Shown here piece by piece: positions 25,016 to 33,075 of a stretch of 53,933 nt of DNA (positions are counted from its first letter, which is position 1; each line of letters opens with the position of its first letter). Under the pieces are notes generated by a model, which saw nothing but the letters and a program-made list of their open reading frames with translations, was not told the DNA's origin and did no database searches. The stretch is taken from assembly GCA_030681795.1 (NCBI GenBank), contig JAUXRG010000120.1, positions 1-53,933 of the forward strand, given 5' to 3'. The position numbers and the translations under genes are program-made. Source of the DNA: Rubrivivax sp. (lineage in GTDB: Bacteria > Pseudomonadota > Gammaproteobacteria > Burkholderiales > Burkholderiaceae_C).

Positions 25016-25043
25016 TGACCCTGCGACAGTGACCCTGCGACAG
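25016..25043. repeat. Tandem duplication of a 14-base unit
   Basis: TGACCCTGCGACAG occurs twice in direct succession in the space between the divergent PIN-antitoxin and RelE/XRE modules. It could be a slippage product or a regulatory direct repeat. Confidence 0.8.
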
Positions 25044-25058
25044 GCCTGCAGCCCGCAG

Positions 25059-25086
25059 TTGACGATACGTATCGCTCGCTTATCAT
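25059..25086 (+). promoter_or_regulatory. Sigma70-type promoter with palindromic operator for the RelE/XRE module
   Basis: TTGACG (25059-25064) and TATCAT (25081-25086) with a 16-base spacer, seven bases upstream of the toxin-remnant GTG. The perfect palindrome CGATACGTATCG (25063-25074) overlaps the -35 and spacer, well placed for repression by the XRE antitoxin. Confidence 0.6.
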
Positions 25087-25092
25087 TACCGC

Positions 25093-25179
25093 GTGAACGC
25101 GATCAACTGGCAACCCAAAGCCCTTCGCCAGCTGCCCAAGGTCGCCGCACGCAGGAAGCGCGATGAACGCACGTACTGA
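25093..25179 (+). pseudogene. RelE-family toxin reduced to its two ends by internal deletion
   Basis: A 28-codon frame from GTG 25093 reads MNAINWQPKALRQLPKVAAR, then RKRDERTY and stop. The first ~18 residues are the beginning of a phage-derived Gp49/RelE-like toxin (MN.I.WQPKALRQL.K) and the last eight match the typical end (KKRDERTY) of the same family, whose members are ~90 residues. The middle ~65 codons are gone, apparently with the frame kept. The overlap of its 3' end with the XRE antitoxin ATG is still intact. Confidence 0.75.
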
Positions 25180-25495
25180 GTTTCAAGTCATCGTTGGCCA
25201 AGACGGAAAGCCAGCCTTCGTGGTCGTCCCCTACGAACAGTTCCGCCGTATGAAGGGCGGCTTCACCCACGGCACGGTTCCCAACGAGGTGGTGAACCTC
25301 TCGTTCGAACGTGGCGTGTCTGCGATGGCTGCATGGCGCGAGCACTTCGGCCTCACGCAAGCAGAGGTTGCCAGCCGCATTGGAATCACTCAGGCCGCGT
25401 ACGCCCAGATGGAGCGAGTCAGACAGCCGCGCAAGGCCACGCTCGAAAAGGTAGCGGCGGCTCTCGGCATCGAGGTCGAACAACTGCGTTGGTGA
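25163..25495 (+). CDS. XRE-family antitoxin
   Basis: A 110-residue antitoxin. Residues 1-45 (TEFQVIVGQDGKPAFVVVPY, then EQFRR) form the toxin-binding front seen in antitoxins of the RelE/XRE (HigBA-like) class; residues 55-108 are a Cro/CI helix-turn-helix (AWREHFGLTQAEVASRIGIT, then AAYAQMERVRQPRKATLEKV). It ends LGIEVEQLRW. Its ATG lies within the last codons of the collapsed toxin. The promoter and palindrome at 25059-25086 are upstream of both, so the antitoxin should still be expressed. Confidence 0.9.
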   Translation: MNARTEFQVIVGQDGKPAFVVVPYEQFRRMKGGFTHGTVPNEVVNLSFERGVSAMAAWREHFGLTQAEVASRIGITQAAYAQMERVRQPRKATLEKVAAALGIEVEQLRW

Positions 25496-25674
25496 GCACG
25501 CCCGCGGGCAGCACGCTCTCCTGGATCAGCCGGGCCGCCAGCGCTGCACTCAAGCGCCGGCCCTTATTCCCGCCCGTGAGGATGGAGAAGTGCGAGTGCC
25601 ACAAGAGCCGAGTTCAGCGAAAGCGGCACATTGGCGCAGCGTGATCGAGCCTCGGTCGGCGCCGTCGCCAGTGC

Positions 25675-25692
25675 CGCCGTTAGCATCCGGCC
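25675..25692. repeat. 18-base direct repeat, left copy
   Basis: CGCCGTTAGCATCCGGCC, identical to 28121-28138. The two copies are 2446 bases apart and bracket the acyltransferase gene and its upstream debris. Confidence 0.8.
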
Positions 25693-25851
25693 CTCATGTC
25701 AACAAGCCCCCCGGCTCGGGCCCGTCCTTTCGTTGCCGCAACCACGTGCCTATTGCGGGCTGCAGCGACAAGATCAGCCCGTACAACATTGCGCCCAGGC
25801 GGCAACCTCTACTTGAATGCAGATGCTCCTGCAGTGGCAGCGCAGCGACGT

Positions 25852-25902
25852 ACGCCGGTCGGCGTCGACGCCATCTTCGTCATCTCCGGATTCGTCGCTT
25901 CC
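25852..25902 (+). pseudogene. Fragment of an acyltransferase-3 N-terminus
   Basis: Seventeen codons read TPVGVDAIFVISGFVAS, matching the GYVGVDVFFVISGYLI segment of the full acyltransferase encoded just downstream, with very similar DNA (GGCGTCGACG...TTCGTCATCTC). No further acyltransferase sequence follows. It looks like the scar of a second acyltransferase gene or a partial duplication. Confidence 0.55.
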
Positions 25903-25961
25903 TCTCATGACGGCGCGCCAGGCCGCCCGTCGGTTCGTGACGCCTTGGCCCGCGCACGCAT

Positions 25962-27974
25962 ATGAACGCACCTGCAGCAACGCTGCGCCCTGACGTCCAG
26001 GGCCTGCGCGGCGTCGCAGTCCTGCTCGTCGTCCTGTATCACGCCGGCCTGCCCTTCCTGCCCGGCGGGTACGTCGGCGTCGACGTGTTCTTCGTCATCT
26101 CGGGCTACCTGATCACGGGCCTGCTGGTGCGCGAGGTGCAGGCCAAGGGGCGCATCGATCTGCCGAACTTCATCGCGCGCAGGGCGCGGCGGCTCCTGCC
26201 GGCGGCCATCACGCTGATCGTCGTGGTCGTCTGGGCCTCGGTGCTGATCTACCCGCCGTTGGAACGCACCGATATCGTGGCGGCAGCGCGCGCGGCCTCG
26301 TTGTACGCAGCCAACCTGTGGTTCACTTCGCGCGCTGTCGACTACCTTGGCGGCGATGCCGCGGTGAACCCCATGCTCCACATGTGGTCGCTCGGGGTCG
26401 AGGAGCAGTTCTACCTGCTCTGGCCGCTGATGGTGTCGCTGGCGGCCACCCGTCTGCGCGGCGGCACGGCGGTGCGCCGGATCTGGTGGATGACGATCGC
26501 GGTCAGCGCGGTCACCTTCGTCGCCTGCGTCTGGATGACCCGCAACTCGCAGCCCTGGGCCTTCTTCCTCACACCCTTCCGCGCCTGGGAATTCGGCCTT
26601 GGGGCGATGGCGCACCTGGCGCACCCGCGCCTTCAGGCGGTGCCGGCGGCGTGGCTGCGCGCCGCGGGGTGGGCCGGTGCGGCCGCCATCGCGGCCAGCG
26701 GGTTGGCCCTGGGGCACGGCACGCTGTTCCCGGGCCCCTGGGCCTTGCTGCCGGCGGGTGGCACCGCGCTGGTTCTGGCCTCACTTCACGAGACCGGATC
26801 AACGGCGCTTCGCACCGGCCTGTCGTTCCGGCCGCTGGCCCGGGTGGGCGACGTCTCGTACTCGTGGTACCTGTGGCACTGGCCGCTGCTGGTGATGGCG
26901 CCGGTGGTCTACCCGCAAGCCGGCCCCAAGGCCACGCTGGTGGCGCTGGTGCTTTCGTATCTGGCGGCCGAGGCGTCCTACCGCTGGATCGAGAAGCCGT
27001 TCAGGGTCGGCCACGCTGCTCGCGCGCGGCCCAGGCTGGCCGTGATTGCGGCGCTGTCAACCACGGTGGTGGCGGGCGGCGCGCTGACGCTGTTGCACTC
27101 GAGCACGCTTGATGCCCCGGTGAGCGCCAGGCAACAGCTGTACATCGATGCACGCAAGGACATCCCAGTCGTCTACGCGAAGGGCTGCCACGTGCCCATC
27201 AAGGTGGACAAGGTCACGGCCTGCGATGCGGGGGAGCCGACGGCAGACCGTGTCGTGGTGCTGCTCGGAGACTCGCACGCCGCGCACTGGTACCCGGCGC
27301 TGGACGCCTTGGGTGCGCAGCAAGGCTGGCGTCTGGTGTCGATGACCAAGTCGGCCTGCCCGTGGGTGGACACACCGGTGGACGTCGAGTTGGCCGGGTT
27401 CAGGCGCCCGTATCCCGAGTGCGCGACCTGGCGCGCGGAGGCCGTGCGGCGCATCGCGGCGCTCAAGCCCGACGTCGTGGTGCTGGCCAGCGGCAGCCGC
27501 TATGCCGGCGTCGCCGCCAGCGCCTGGGAAGCGGGGGCCAGGCGCACGATCGCCGCGCTGGGCTCGGCCGGCACCAGGATCGTCATCCTGCATGACACGC
27601 CGTGGCCTGGCTTCAACGTGCCGACGTGTCTGGCACGCGCGGAACATCGCGGGGCGAATCCAGAGATCACCTGCGCATTCGCGCGGCAGAAGGCGTTGGA
27701 GCCTGGCCGTCTCATCTTCGAGGCCGAACGACGAGCCTCCGAAGGCGCAACGGACGTGTTGCTTGTCGACCTCTCCGTTCACTTATGCCCCGGTCAACAG
27801 TGCGGGGTGTTGACAGGTGCCACAGTTCATTTCAGCGATCACAGTCACCTCACCGCGGGCTTCTCACGCGGCCTTGCCCCCGCTGTCGCGGCGGCCCTTC
27901 AGCGCGCCTTCACAAACAGGGAGCCCAGCGACGCCCTGGTGCCGACACAAGGAGACCATGCCGCGTCACGTTGA
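25962..27974 (+). CDS. Acyltransferase-3 family protein with SGNH C-terminal domain (OafA/YrhL type)
   Basis: A 670-residue inner-membrane protein that adds acyl (often acetyl) groups to surface polysaccharide. The N-terminal ~370 residues are the acyltransferase-3 membrane domain: LRPDVQGLRGVAVLLVVLYH with the conserved Arg and His, GGYVGVDVFFVISGYLI, and MLHMWSLGVEEQFYLLWPL. The C-terminal part is a periplasmic SGNH hydrolase-like domain with LLGDSHAAHW (residues ~434-443) and the second catalytic pair DHSHLT (~626). ATG 25962; the ribosome-binding site is weak. Context with ABC exporter and transferase genes suggests O-acetylation of the same polymer. Confidence 0.92.
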   Translation: MNAPAATLRPDVQGLRGVAVLLVVLYHAGLPFLPGGYVGVDVFFVISGYLITGLLVREVQAKGRIDLPNFIARRARRLLPAAITLIVVVVWASVLIYPPLERTDIVAAARAASLYAANLWFTSRAVDYLGGDAAVNPMLHMWSLGVEEQFYLLWPLMVSLAATRLRGGTAVRRIWWMTIAVSAVTFVACVWMTRNSQPWAFFLTPFRAWEFGLGAMAHLAHPRLQAVPAAWLRAAGWAGAAAIAASGLALGHGTLFPGPWALLPAGGTALVLASLHETGSTALRTGLSFRPLARVGDVSYSWYLWHWPLLVMAPVVYPQAGPKATLVALVLSYLAAEASYRWIEKPFRVGHAARARPRLAVIAALSTTVVAGGALTLLHSSTLDAPVSARQQLYIDARKDIPVVYAKGCHVPIKVDKVTACDAGEPTADRVVVLLGDSHAAHWYPALDALGAQQGWRLVSMTKSACPWVDTPVDVELAGFRRPYPECATWRAEAVRRIAALKPDVVVLASGSRYAGVAASAWEAGARRTIAALGSAGTRIVILHDTPWPGFNVPTCLARAEHRGANPEITCAFARQKALEPGRLIFEAERRASEGATDVLLVDLSVHLCPGQQCGVLTGATVHFSDHSHLTAGFSRGLAPAVAAALQRAFTNREPSDALVPTQGDHAASR

Positions 27975-28120
27975 CCCCCACGGCGCGAGTTCGCGTTCAT
28001 GTCGGGCCGGTCTCGCCCCCCGTTGCCACGCCCGCTTCCAGGTTCCATTCGAGCGACAGACGGCGAAACCGGCGATTTGGCGCACAAGCTTTCCCTCACC
28101 GGCAGCCGAGTGGACAGGTA

Positions 28121-28138
28121 CGCCGTTAGCATCCGGCC
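28121..28138. repeat. 18-base direct repeat, right copy
   Basis: CGCCGTTAGCATCCGGCC, identical to 25675-25692. It lies in the 260-base space between the acyltransferase and the ABC permease genes, which holds no gene that I can support. Confidence 0.8.
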
Positions 28139-28234
28139 AGTATGTTGGTTCGCATTGCGCCCACTGCTTCAGTTCCAGCTCACTCCGCCTGCCCGGACGC
28201 CAAGCCCCACGGCGCGTGACACCGCCCTGACCCC

Positions 28235-29053
28235 ATGCTCAGAGTTGCACAGAACCTCTACGACTACCGCGAACTGATGTTCACGCTGGCGTGGAAGAAC
28301 GTTACCCTGCGCTACAAACAGGCGTATCTGGGCATCGCGTGGGCTGTGATCAAACCGGTGACGCTGATGCTGGTCTTCACACTGGTGAGAAGTTTTGTTG
28401 GTATCGACAACGGCAGCATCCCTTACCCCATTCTGACGTTCGCAGCGCTGATGCCGTGGATGTTTTTCCAAGAGTCCGTTGCCGACGGTGTCAACAGCGT
28501 GGTCAGTAACACCTCGTTGATCAAGAAGATCTACTTTCCGCGGGAGATCTTCCCAATAACGTCGGTGGCCACGAAACTCATCGAACTGGGCATCAACGCC
28601 CTGATCCTGGCCGCACTGATGGCTTGGTATGGCATGGTGCCCACCATGTACGTCCTTTGGGCCCCCTTGATCATTCTCTACACGGCGCTGACAGCGTTGA
28701 CGATCGCATTCGTTGGCGCCGCGGTCAATGTGTACTACCGCGACGTTGGGCAGGCGCTGCCTGTGCTGCTGAACCTGCTGATGTATGCGTCACCGGTCAT
28801 CTATCCGCTTGAACTCGTCAAGGATAAGTTACTCGTACAGCAAGCCGCGGGCGAATGGTCAGGCCTGCTGTATGCCGCCTACACGATGAACCCGCTGGCC
28901 GGCATCATCGATGCCTTCCAACGCGCTGTACTTCGAGGAACGGCACCTGACCTCGCGGCGCTACTGCCCGGCACACTATTGGTGGCGGTTCTTCTGCCGC
29001 TGTCCTACTCCTTCTTTAAACGTGCGGAAAACTATTTCGCCGACGTCATCTGA
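28235..29053 (+). CDS. ABC-2 type polysaccharide export permease (Wzm-like)
   Basis: A 272-residue permease of an ABC exporter that moves lipid-linked O-antigen or capsule chains to the periplasmic side. It has the cytosolic amphipathic start (NLYDYRELMFTLAWKNVTLR), the entry motif YKQAYLGIAWAVIKPVTLM and about six membrane helices, with NVYYRDVGQALPVLLNLLMY, then ASPVIYPLE typical of Wzm/TagG-type permeases. The ATPase gene begins 10 bases after the stop. The pair implies ABC-dependent rather than Wzx/Wzy export for this glycan. Confidence 0.94.
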   Translation: MLRVAQNLYDYRELMFTLAWKNVTLRYKQAYLGIAWAVIKPVTLMLVFTLVRSFVGIDNGSIPYPILTFAALMPWMFFQESVADGVNSVVSNTSLIKKIYFPREIFPITSVATKLIELGINALILAALMAWYGMVPTMYVLWAPLIILYTALTALTIAFVGAAVNVYYRDVGQALPVLLNLLMYASPVIYPLELVKDKLLVQQAAGEWSGLLYAAYTMNPLAGIIDAFQRAVLRGTAPDLAALLPGTLLVAVLLPLSYSFFKRAENYFADVI

Positions 29054-29063
29054 GACCGAGACG

Positions 29064-30341
29064 ATGCCTGCTATCGAAGTCAGCCACCTGACCAAGGAAT
29101 ACCGACTTGGTGCAATGCGGAGCTTTCGGCAAACCGTACTTAACGTTGGCAACCGATTGGTGGGTCGACCGGATACCGAACGCCCATCGTTCAAGGCGCT
29201 GGACGACGTAAGTTTCCAAATCGAACAGGGGGAGGTCGTTGGTGTCATAGGGCACAACGGCGCTGGCAAGAGCACCCTGCTGAAACTCTTGTCTCGCATC
29301 AGCACGCCGACAAGCGGAAAGGTGATGGTCAGCGGCCGCATCGCGCCGCTGATCGAGGTAGGCGCCGGCTTCGTGCCCGACTTCACCGGGCGCGAGAACG
29401 TCTATCTCAACGGCAGCATCCTCGGCATGTCGAGAAGGGAGCTAGAGAAGAAGTTCGACGACATCGTCGCGTTCGCCGAAATGGCCGAGTTCATTGACAC
29501 GCCGGTCAAGCGCTACAGCTCTGGCATGCAGGTGAAGCTGGCCTTTGCAGTGGCCACGAGCGTCGAATCAGAAATCTTGATCGTCGATGAAGTGCTCGCC
29601 GTTGGTGATATCGCCTTTCAGCAGAAATGCATCGAACGAATGGAAGACCTTATCAAGCGACAGGGGCGCACCGTCATTATTGTCGGACACAATATCCGGC
29701 AACTGCAAAGAATTTGCAGTCGCGTAATTCTGATGGATCATGGCCGAATCAGCCGCGACGGAAATCCGACGGAAGTATGCGGAGTTTTCTACGACGAAGC
29801 GCAGCGTCGCAATATCGCGCGACACTCTAGGACGGACGGTGAAATTGAACCCCAACTAGACGCCGGACTAATTAGAGTCACAGGTCTGGAACGATTGAAT
29901 GAGATCGATCAGTCAATTCAGAGCGTTGGCCTGCACGAATCACTGAAGATCCGTGTCGACTTCCAGCTCCACAAGAAACTCAACCGCCCAGAGATCATAC
30001 TAGGAATACACACCTCTGACTTCGTCCACATCATTTCAGTTAGCAGTGCGCTGTCTGACACTCGACCTGACCTCGAGCCAGGAATGCATAGATTTACTTG
30101 TCGACTTTCAGACATACCTCTGCGTCCAGCGAATTACGCACTGAGACTGGCATTTCTAGATCAGTACCGGCAACAAATTTGGTATGCGGAAAATATCTGC
30201 CCGATCAGCGTCACTGCAGGTCGCTATGACATCACGAAGCTTCCAGAGGTGGGACTGGTGGACGTACCATCATCCTGGACTTTTGATGACATGAAACTCG
30301 CTTCGCCCGCATCGGCAGCATCGGCAGCATCGCATTCTTGA
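29064..30341 (+). CDS. ABC polysaccharide exporter ATPase with C-terminal glycan-binding domain (Wzt-like)
   Basis: A 425-residue ATPase. Walker A is GHNGAGKST (about residues 73-81), the signature is the Wzt-type RYSSGMQVKLAFAVA, Walker B is ILIVDEVLAVGD and the switch His is in IIVGHNIRQL. Beyond residue ~250 the protein adds a beta-sandwich-like domain (LKIRVDFQLHKKLNRPEIIL, YALRLAFLDQYRQQIW), as in Wzt proteins that read a terminal modification of the polymer before export. It ends in an Ala/Ser run. Start ATG 29064 matches the family (MPAIEVSHLTKEY). The next gene starts 36 bases on. Confidence 0.94.
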   Translation: MPAIEVSHLTKEYRLGAMRSFRQTVLNVGNRLVGRPDTERPSFKALDDVSFQIEQGEVVGVIGHNGAGKSTLLKLLSRISTPTSGKVMVSGRIAPLIEVGAGFVPDFTGRENVYLNGSILGMSRRELEKKFDDIVAFAEMAEFIDTPVKRYSSGMQVKLAFAVATSVESEILIVDEVLAVGDIAFQQKCIERMEDLIKRQGRTVIIVGHNIRQLQRICSRVILMDHGRISRDGNPTEVCGVFYDEAQRRNIARHSRTDGEIEPQLDAGLIRVTGLERLNEIDQSIQSVGLHESLKIRVDFQLHKKLNRPEIILGIHTSDFVHIISVSSALSDTRPDLEPGMHRFTCRLSDIPLRPANYALRLAFLDQYRQQIWYAENICPISVTAGRYDITKLPEVGLVDVPSSWTFDDMKLASPASAASAASHS

Positions 30342-30377
30342 TCAAACTGACCGCGTGTAGAGGATTCAAAGCCACAA

Positions 30378-31850
30378 ATGTCATCTGCGAAAGATAGATC
30401 ATATATAGCACTCGTAGGCGCATACGAAAGGGATAATTTCGGGGATATATTATTTCTCAATGTCTGCAGGAAGTTGCTGCATCCTTGGCCCATAGTTCCG
30501 CTCAGCATCGTCTCGCGCGACATGAGCATGGAGGGCGCCGGTACAGTGATTTCTGCATCCGCTTGGTTTAATTCCTGCGGAGATGATTTCCTACCTAAAT
30601 CAGTTATTGTTTGTGGTGGTGAAGTATTAACCAGTTCGATCAGTTCAGCGTTTCCGGGTACGTTGGACAAGAAGAAACATGACCTTTTCTATAGAGCCGA
30701 CACGACTACCCGAAGGTTACTCGGAGAACTTATTTCCTCCAACTCCGGGCAGCTTGCATATGTTCCAAATCTGTCGAATCTGTTGGGGCCAATGGAACGC
30801 GACGTGTCGTTCGCCCTGAACTCTATCGGAGGAAGCAGTCTGGGAGATCGACCAACTCAGCTTGAGGCGTCGATTACTGCAGTCAAGCAGGCGACATACA
30901 CGTCTGTGCGCGATAGAGTCACGCACAAAATACTTACAACCGGGGTCATGGATGGTGCCATCATTCACTTAGATCCCGACATTGTAAGTGCTCTCAAACT
31001 ATACTATCAAACTGAAGTTGATACGGCATTTACAAATGCGCTGTCGCTGCATCCGTGGCTGTCTGAACCATATACCCTCTTTCAGGCGAACGATGGTTAC
31101 CTGAAGCAGAGAGGCCTCGAAGCCGTTGGACAGGCGATTGCGGAGATTGCGACCTCCCTCACTCTCAACGTTGTCTTTCAGCCTGCCGGGATCGCACCAG
31201 GCCACGATAGTATTGAAAGGCTAGGCGATCTCGCCAAAATTACCGCAAGCCTCTGCAGAGGTGGCACACGAGTTCACACGGAGACCAACCGAAATGTATG
31301 GTCCCAGGTAGCGCTGATTGCGCACACTGCATGCTTTGTCGGCACCAGTCTTCATGGACGAATCGTCTCAGGTGCATTTTCCCGGCCGAGAGTGGGACTT
31401 GAGAACGAAAAGGTTACGACCTATGCCTCAACTTGGGAGGAAACTCACTTACAGCCTTATAACGTCGCCATTGCCGACCTGAAGGTGGCTGTTGCGTCGG
31501 CGATGAGCGTCGACGCTGATCGACTATCGGCATATGCAGAAAATCAGGCCAATCTGGCGCTGACGGGCTTCCAGCGTCTTAGGCAAACGCTGAACTTGAC
31601 GGAATTTGCTGGCGACCAAAGGGCTGCAAGCGAAACAATTGCTCGTCTTGGCGAGAAAGCACTATTGCGGGAGAACGAAAGGCTGCGAAGCATTGCATTT
31701 GACTTTTGGGCGGAAGTTTGGCAGACACGAGAAGAATTTCGACTCAAAGCCGGAGAAAACATTTCGCTAACTGACCGGAGTAGACAAATTTTGTTAGTGG
31801 CGAGACGAGCGTTGGGTAGACTATCATCAAAATTTATCCAAAACAAGTGA
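30378..31850 (+). CDS. Polysaccharide pyruvyl transferase family protein
   Basis: A 490-residue protein. The N-terminal VGAYERDNFGDILFLNVCRK matches the start of pyruvyl transferases (G..N.GD), and the C-terminal core has VHTETNRNVWSQVALIAHTA, then FVGTSLHGRIVSGAFSRPRV, the conserved SLHG signature of this family. The enzymes put a pyruvate ketal from phosphoenolpyruvate on a sugar. Here the protein has an extra ~100-residue helical tail after the core. Base composition and codon use are clearly more A+T-rich than flanking genes, suggesting a separate origin. Confidence 0.85.
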   Translation: MSSAKDRSYIALVGAYERDNFGDILFLNVCRKLLHPWPIVPLSIVSRDMSMEGAGTVISASAWFNSCGDDFLPKSVIVCGGEVLTSSISSAFPGTLDKKKHDLFYRADTTTRRLLGELISSNSGQLAYVPNLSNLLGPMERDVSFALNSIGGSSLGDRPTQLEASITAVKQATYTSVRDRVTHKILTTGVMDGAIIHLDPDIVSALKLYYQTEVDTAFTNALSLHPWLSEPYTLFQANDGYLKQRGLEAVGQAIAEIATSLTLNVVFQPAGIAPGHDSIERLGDLAKITASLCRGGTRVHTETNRNVWSQVALIAHTACFVGTSLHGRIVSGAFSRPRVGLENEKVTTYASTWEETHLQPYNVAIADLKVAVASAMSVDADRLSAYAENQANLALTGFQRLRQTLNLTEFAGDQRAASETIARLGEKALLRENERLRSIAFDFWAEVWQTREEFRLKAGENISLTDRSRQILLVARRALGRLSSKFIQNK

Positions 31851-31940
31851 CACTATCTGCACTCGATATCGTCTTTTCCGGCAGTACTCTGGCACTGCGG
31901 TAAGGCGTATCAAAACCACTAAGCGATTCAGGCGCATGAC

Positions 31941-33011
31941 ATGACGAACGGGACAAGAGTCATCGCATTTCACTTACCTCAATTCCACCCAACCCCGGAG
32001 AACGACGCTTGGTGGGGCAAGGGCTTTACAGAATGGACGAACACGGCCAAGGCCAAGCCACTCTTTCCCGACCACTACCAGCCTCACGTGCCGGCCGACC
32101 TGGGCTTCTACGATCTGCGGCTGCCGGCGGCACGGAAAGCGCAGGCCGATTTGGCGCGCGAGCACGGCATCGAAGGCTTCTGCTACTACCACTACTGGTT
32201 CGGTGGCCGTCGCATCCTGGAACGGCCTGTCGACGAGATCCTGAACTCCGGCCAGCCGGACTTCCCGTTCTGCCTGTGCTGGGCCAACCACAGCTGGAAC
32301 ACGGTCTGGCAGGGCACGAGCGAGATGCTGGTCGAGCAGGTCTACCCGGGCTGGGAGGACCATGCGGCCCATTTCGACTGGCTGCTTCAGGCGTTCAAGG
32401 ATCCCCGTTACCTGACGGTCGAGGGAAAGCCAATTTTCGGGGTCTACAAACCGGACAACATCCCGAACGTGGCCGACGTGATGGCGTTCTGGCGTGAACG
32501 GGCTGTCAAGGCCGGGTTGCCTGGCCTGCACATCGTCGGCATCTCGCACCGCGACGAAGAGTGGGACCCCCGGTCACGCGGAATGGATGCTTCTGCGATG
32601 CAAGCCCTGCCGGGCCACGATGGCCGCATCCCCCGGCGCTATCTGGGATTGAAGGCCAGGCTGGCTTTGCAGGGCAACAAGCACAAGCTGACGATCTGGG
32701 ACTACGAAGACATCCGCGGCATCCTGCTGCGGAGCAACCGGCCCGACTGGCTGGACTATCCCATCGCGCTGCCTAACTGGGACAACACGCCCCGCAGCGG
32801 CATGCGCGGCCTGGTGTTTCACAACGCCACACCCGAACTGTTCCGCGGCCACCTGCGGGAGGCGATCTCGCGCGTGCAGGCACGGCCCGCCGATCAGCGC
32901 ATCGTGTTCCTCAAGGCGTGGAACGAATGGGCCGAGGGCAACCATGTGGAGCCGGACCTGAAGTGGGGGCGCGCATGGCTGGAAGTCATCAGGGACGAGC
33001 TGCGAGCCTGA
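31941..33011 (+). CDS. WbsX-like glycan-processing protein (GH99-like fold)
   Basis: A 356-residue cytosolic protein of the Glyco_tran_WbsX family found in O-antigen clusters. Characteristic parts are VIAFHLPQFHPTPENDAWWG, KGFTEWTNTAKAKPLF, EGFCYYHYWFGGRRILERPV, LCWANHSWNTVWQG and IVFLKAWNEWAEGNHVEPDL. The fold is related to GH99 endo-mannosidases, but its reaction in bacterial clusters is not settled, whether hydrolytic or transfer. G+C content returns to the high level here. The deacetylase gene follows 64 bases downstream. Confidence 0.93.
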   Translation: MTNGTRVIAFHLPQFHPTPENDAWWGKGFTEWTNTAKAKPLFPDHYQPHVPADLGFYDLRLPAARKAQADLAREHGIEGFCYYHYWFGGRRILERPVDEILNSGQPDFPFCLCWANHSWNTVWQGTSEMLVEQVYPGWEDHAAHFDWLLQAFKDPRYLTVEGKPIFGVYKPDNIPNVADVMAFWRERAVKAGLPGLHIVGISHRDEEWDPRSRGMDASAMQALPGHDGRIPRRYLGLKARLALQGNKHKLTIWDYEDIRGILLRSNRPDWLDYPIALPNWDNTPRSGMRGLVFHNATPELFRGHLREAISRVQARPADQRIVFLKAWNEWAEGNHVEPDLKWGRAWLEVIRDELRA

Positions 33012-33075
33012 GCGCCATGGGTACGTCCTTTCACCGTCCCGGTTACTTGATCGTGCCGCCCGACCAACGCAAGTC

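Larger units (their letters stand above)
25496..25961. other. 466-base gene-less stretch with acyltransferase debris
   Basis: No complete gene. It contains one copy of the 18-base direct repeat (25675-25692) and, further on, a short acyltransferase-like fragment (25852-25902). A rightward frame covers 25696-25965, but apart from that fragment it has no protein-like features. It lies between the XRE antitoxin and the acyltransferase gene. Confidence 0.6.

Noticed and set aside
25419..25604. 61-codon leftward frame reading MWHSHFSILTGGNKGRRLSA
   Set aside because: Partly antisense to the XRE antitoxin, no family resemblance, no ribosome-binding site.
19660..25961. A transposon, prophage or integron as the origin of the TA island
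   Set aside because: No transposase, integrase, terminal inverted repeat, attC-like structure or phage structural gene is visible.
27976..28216. 12-base direct repeat CCCCACGGCGCG (27976-27987 and 28205-28216) as an insertion footprint
   Set aside because: Short, G+C-rich and expected by chance in this composition; no element is seen between the copies.
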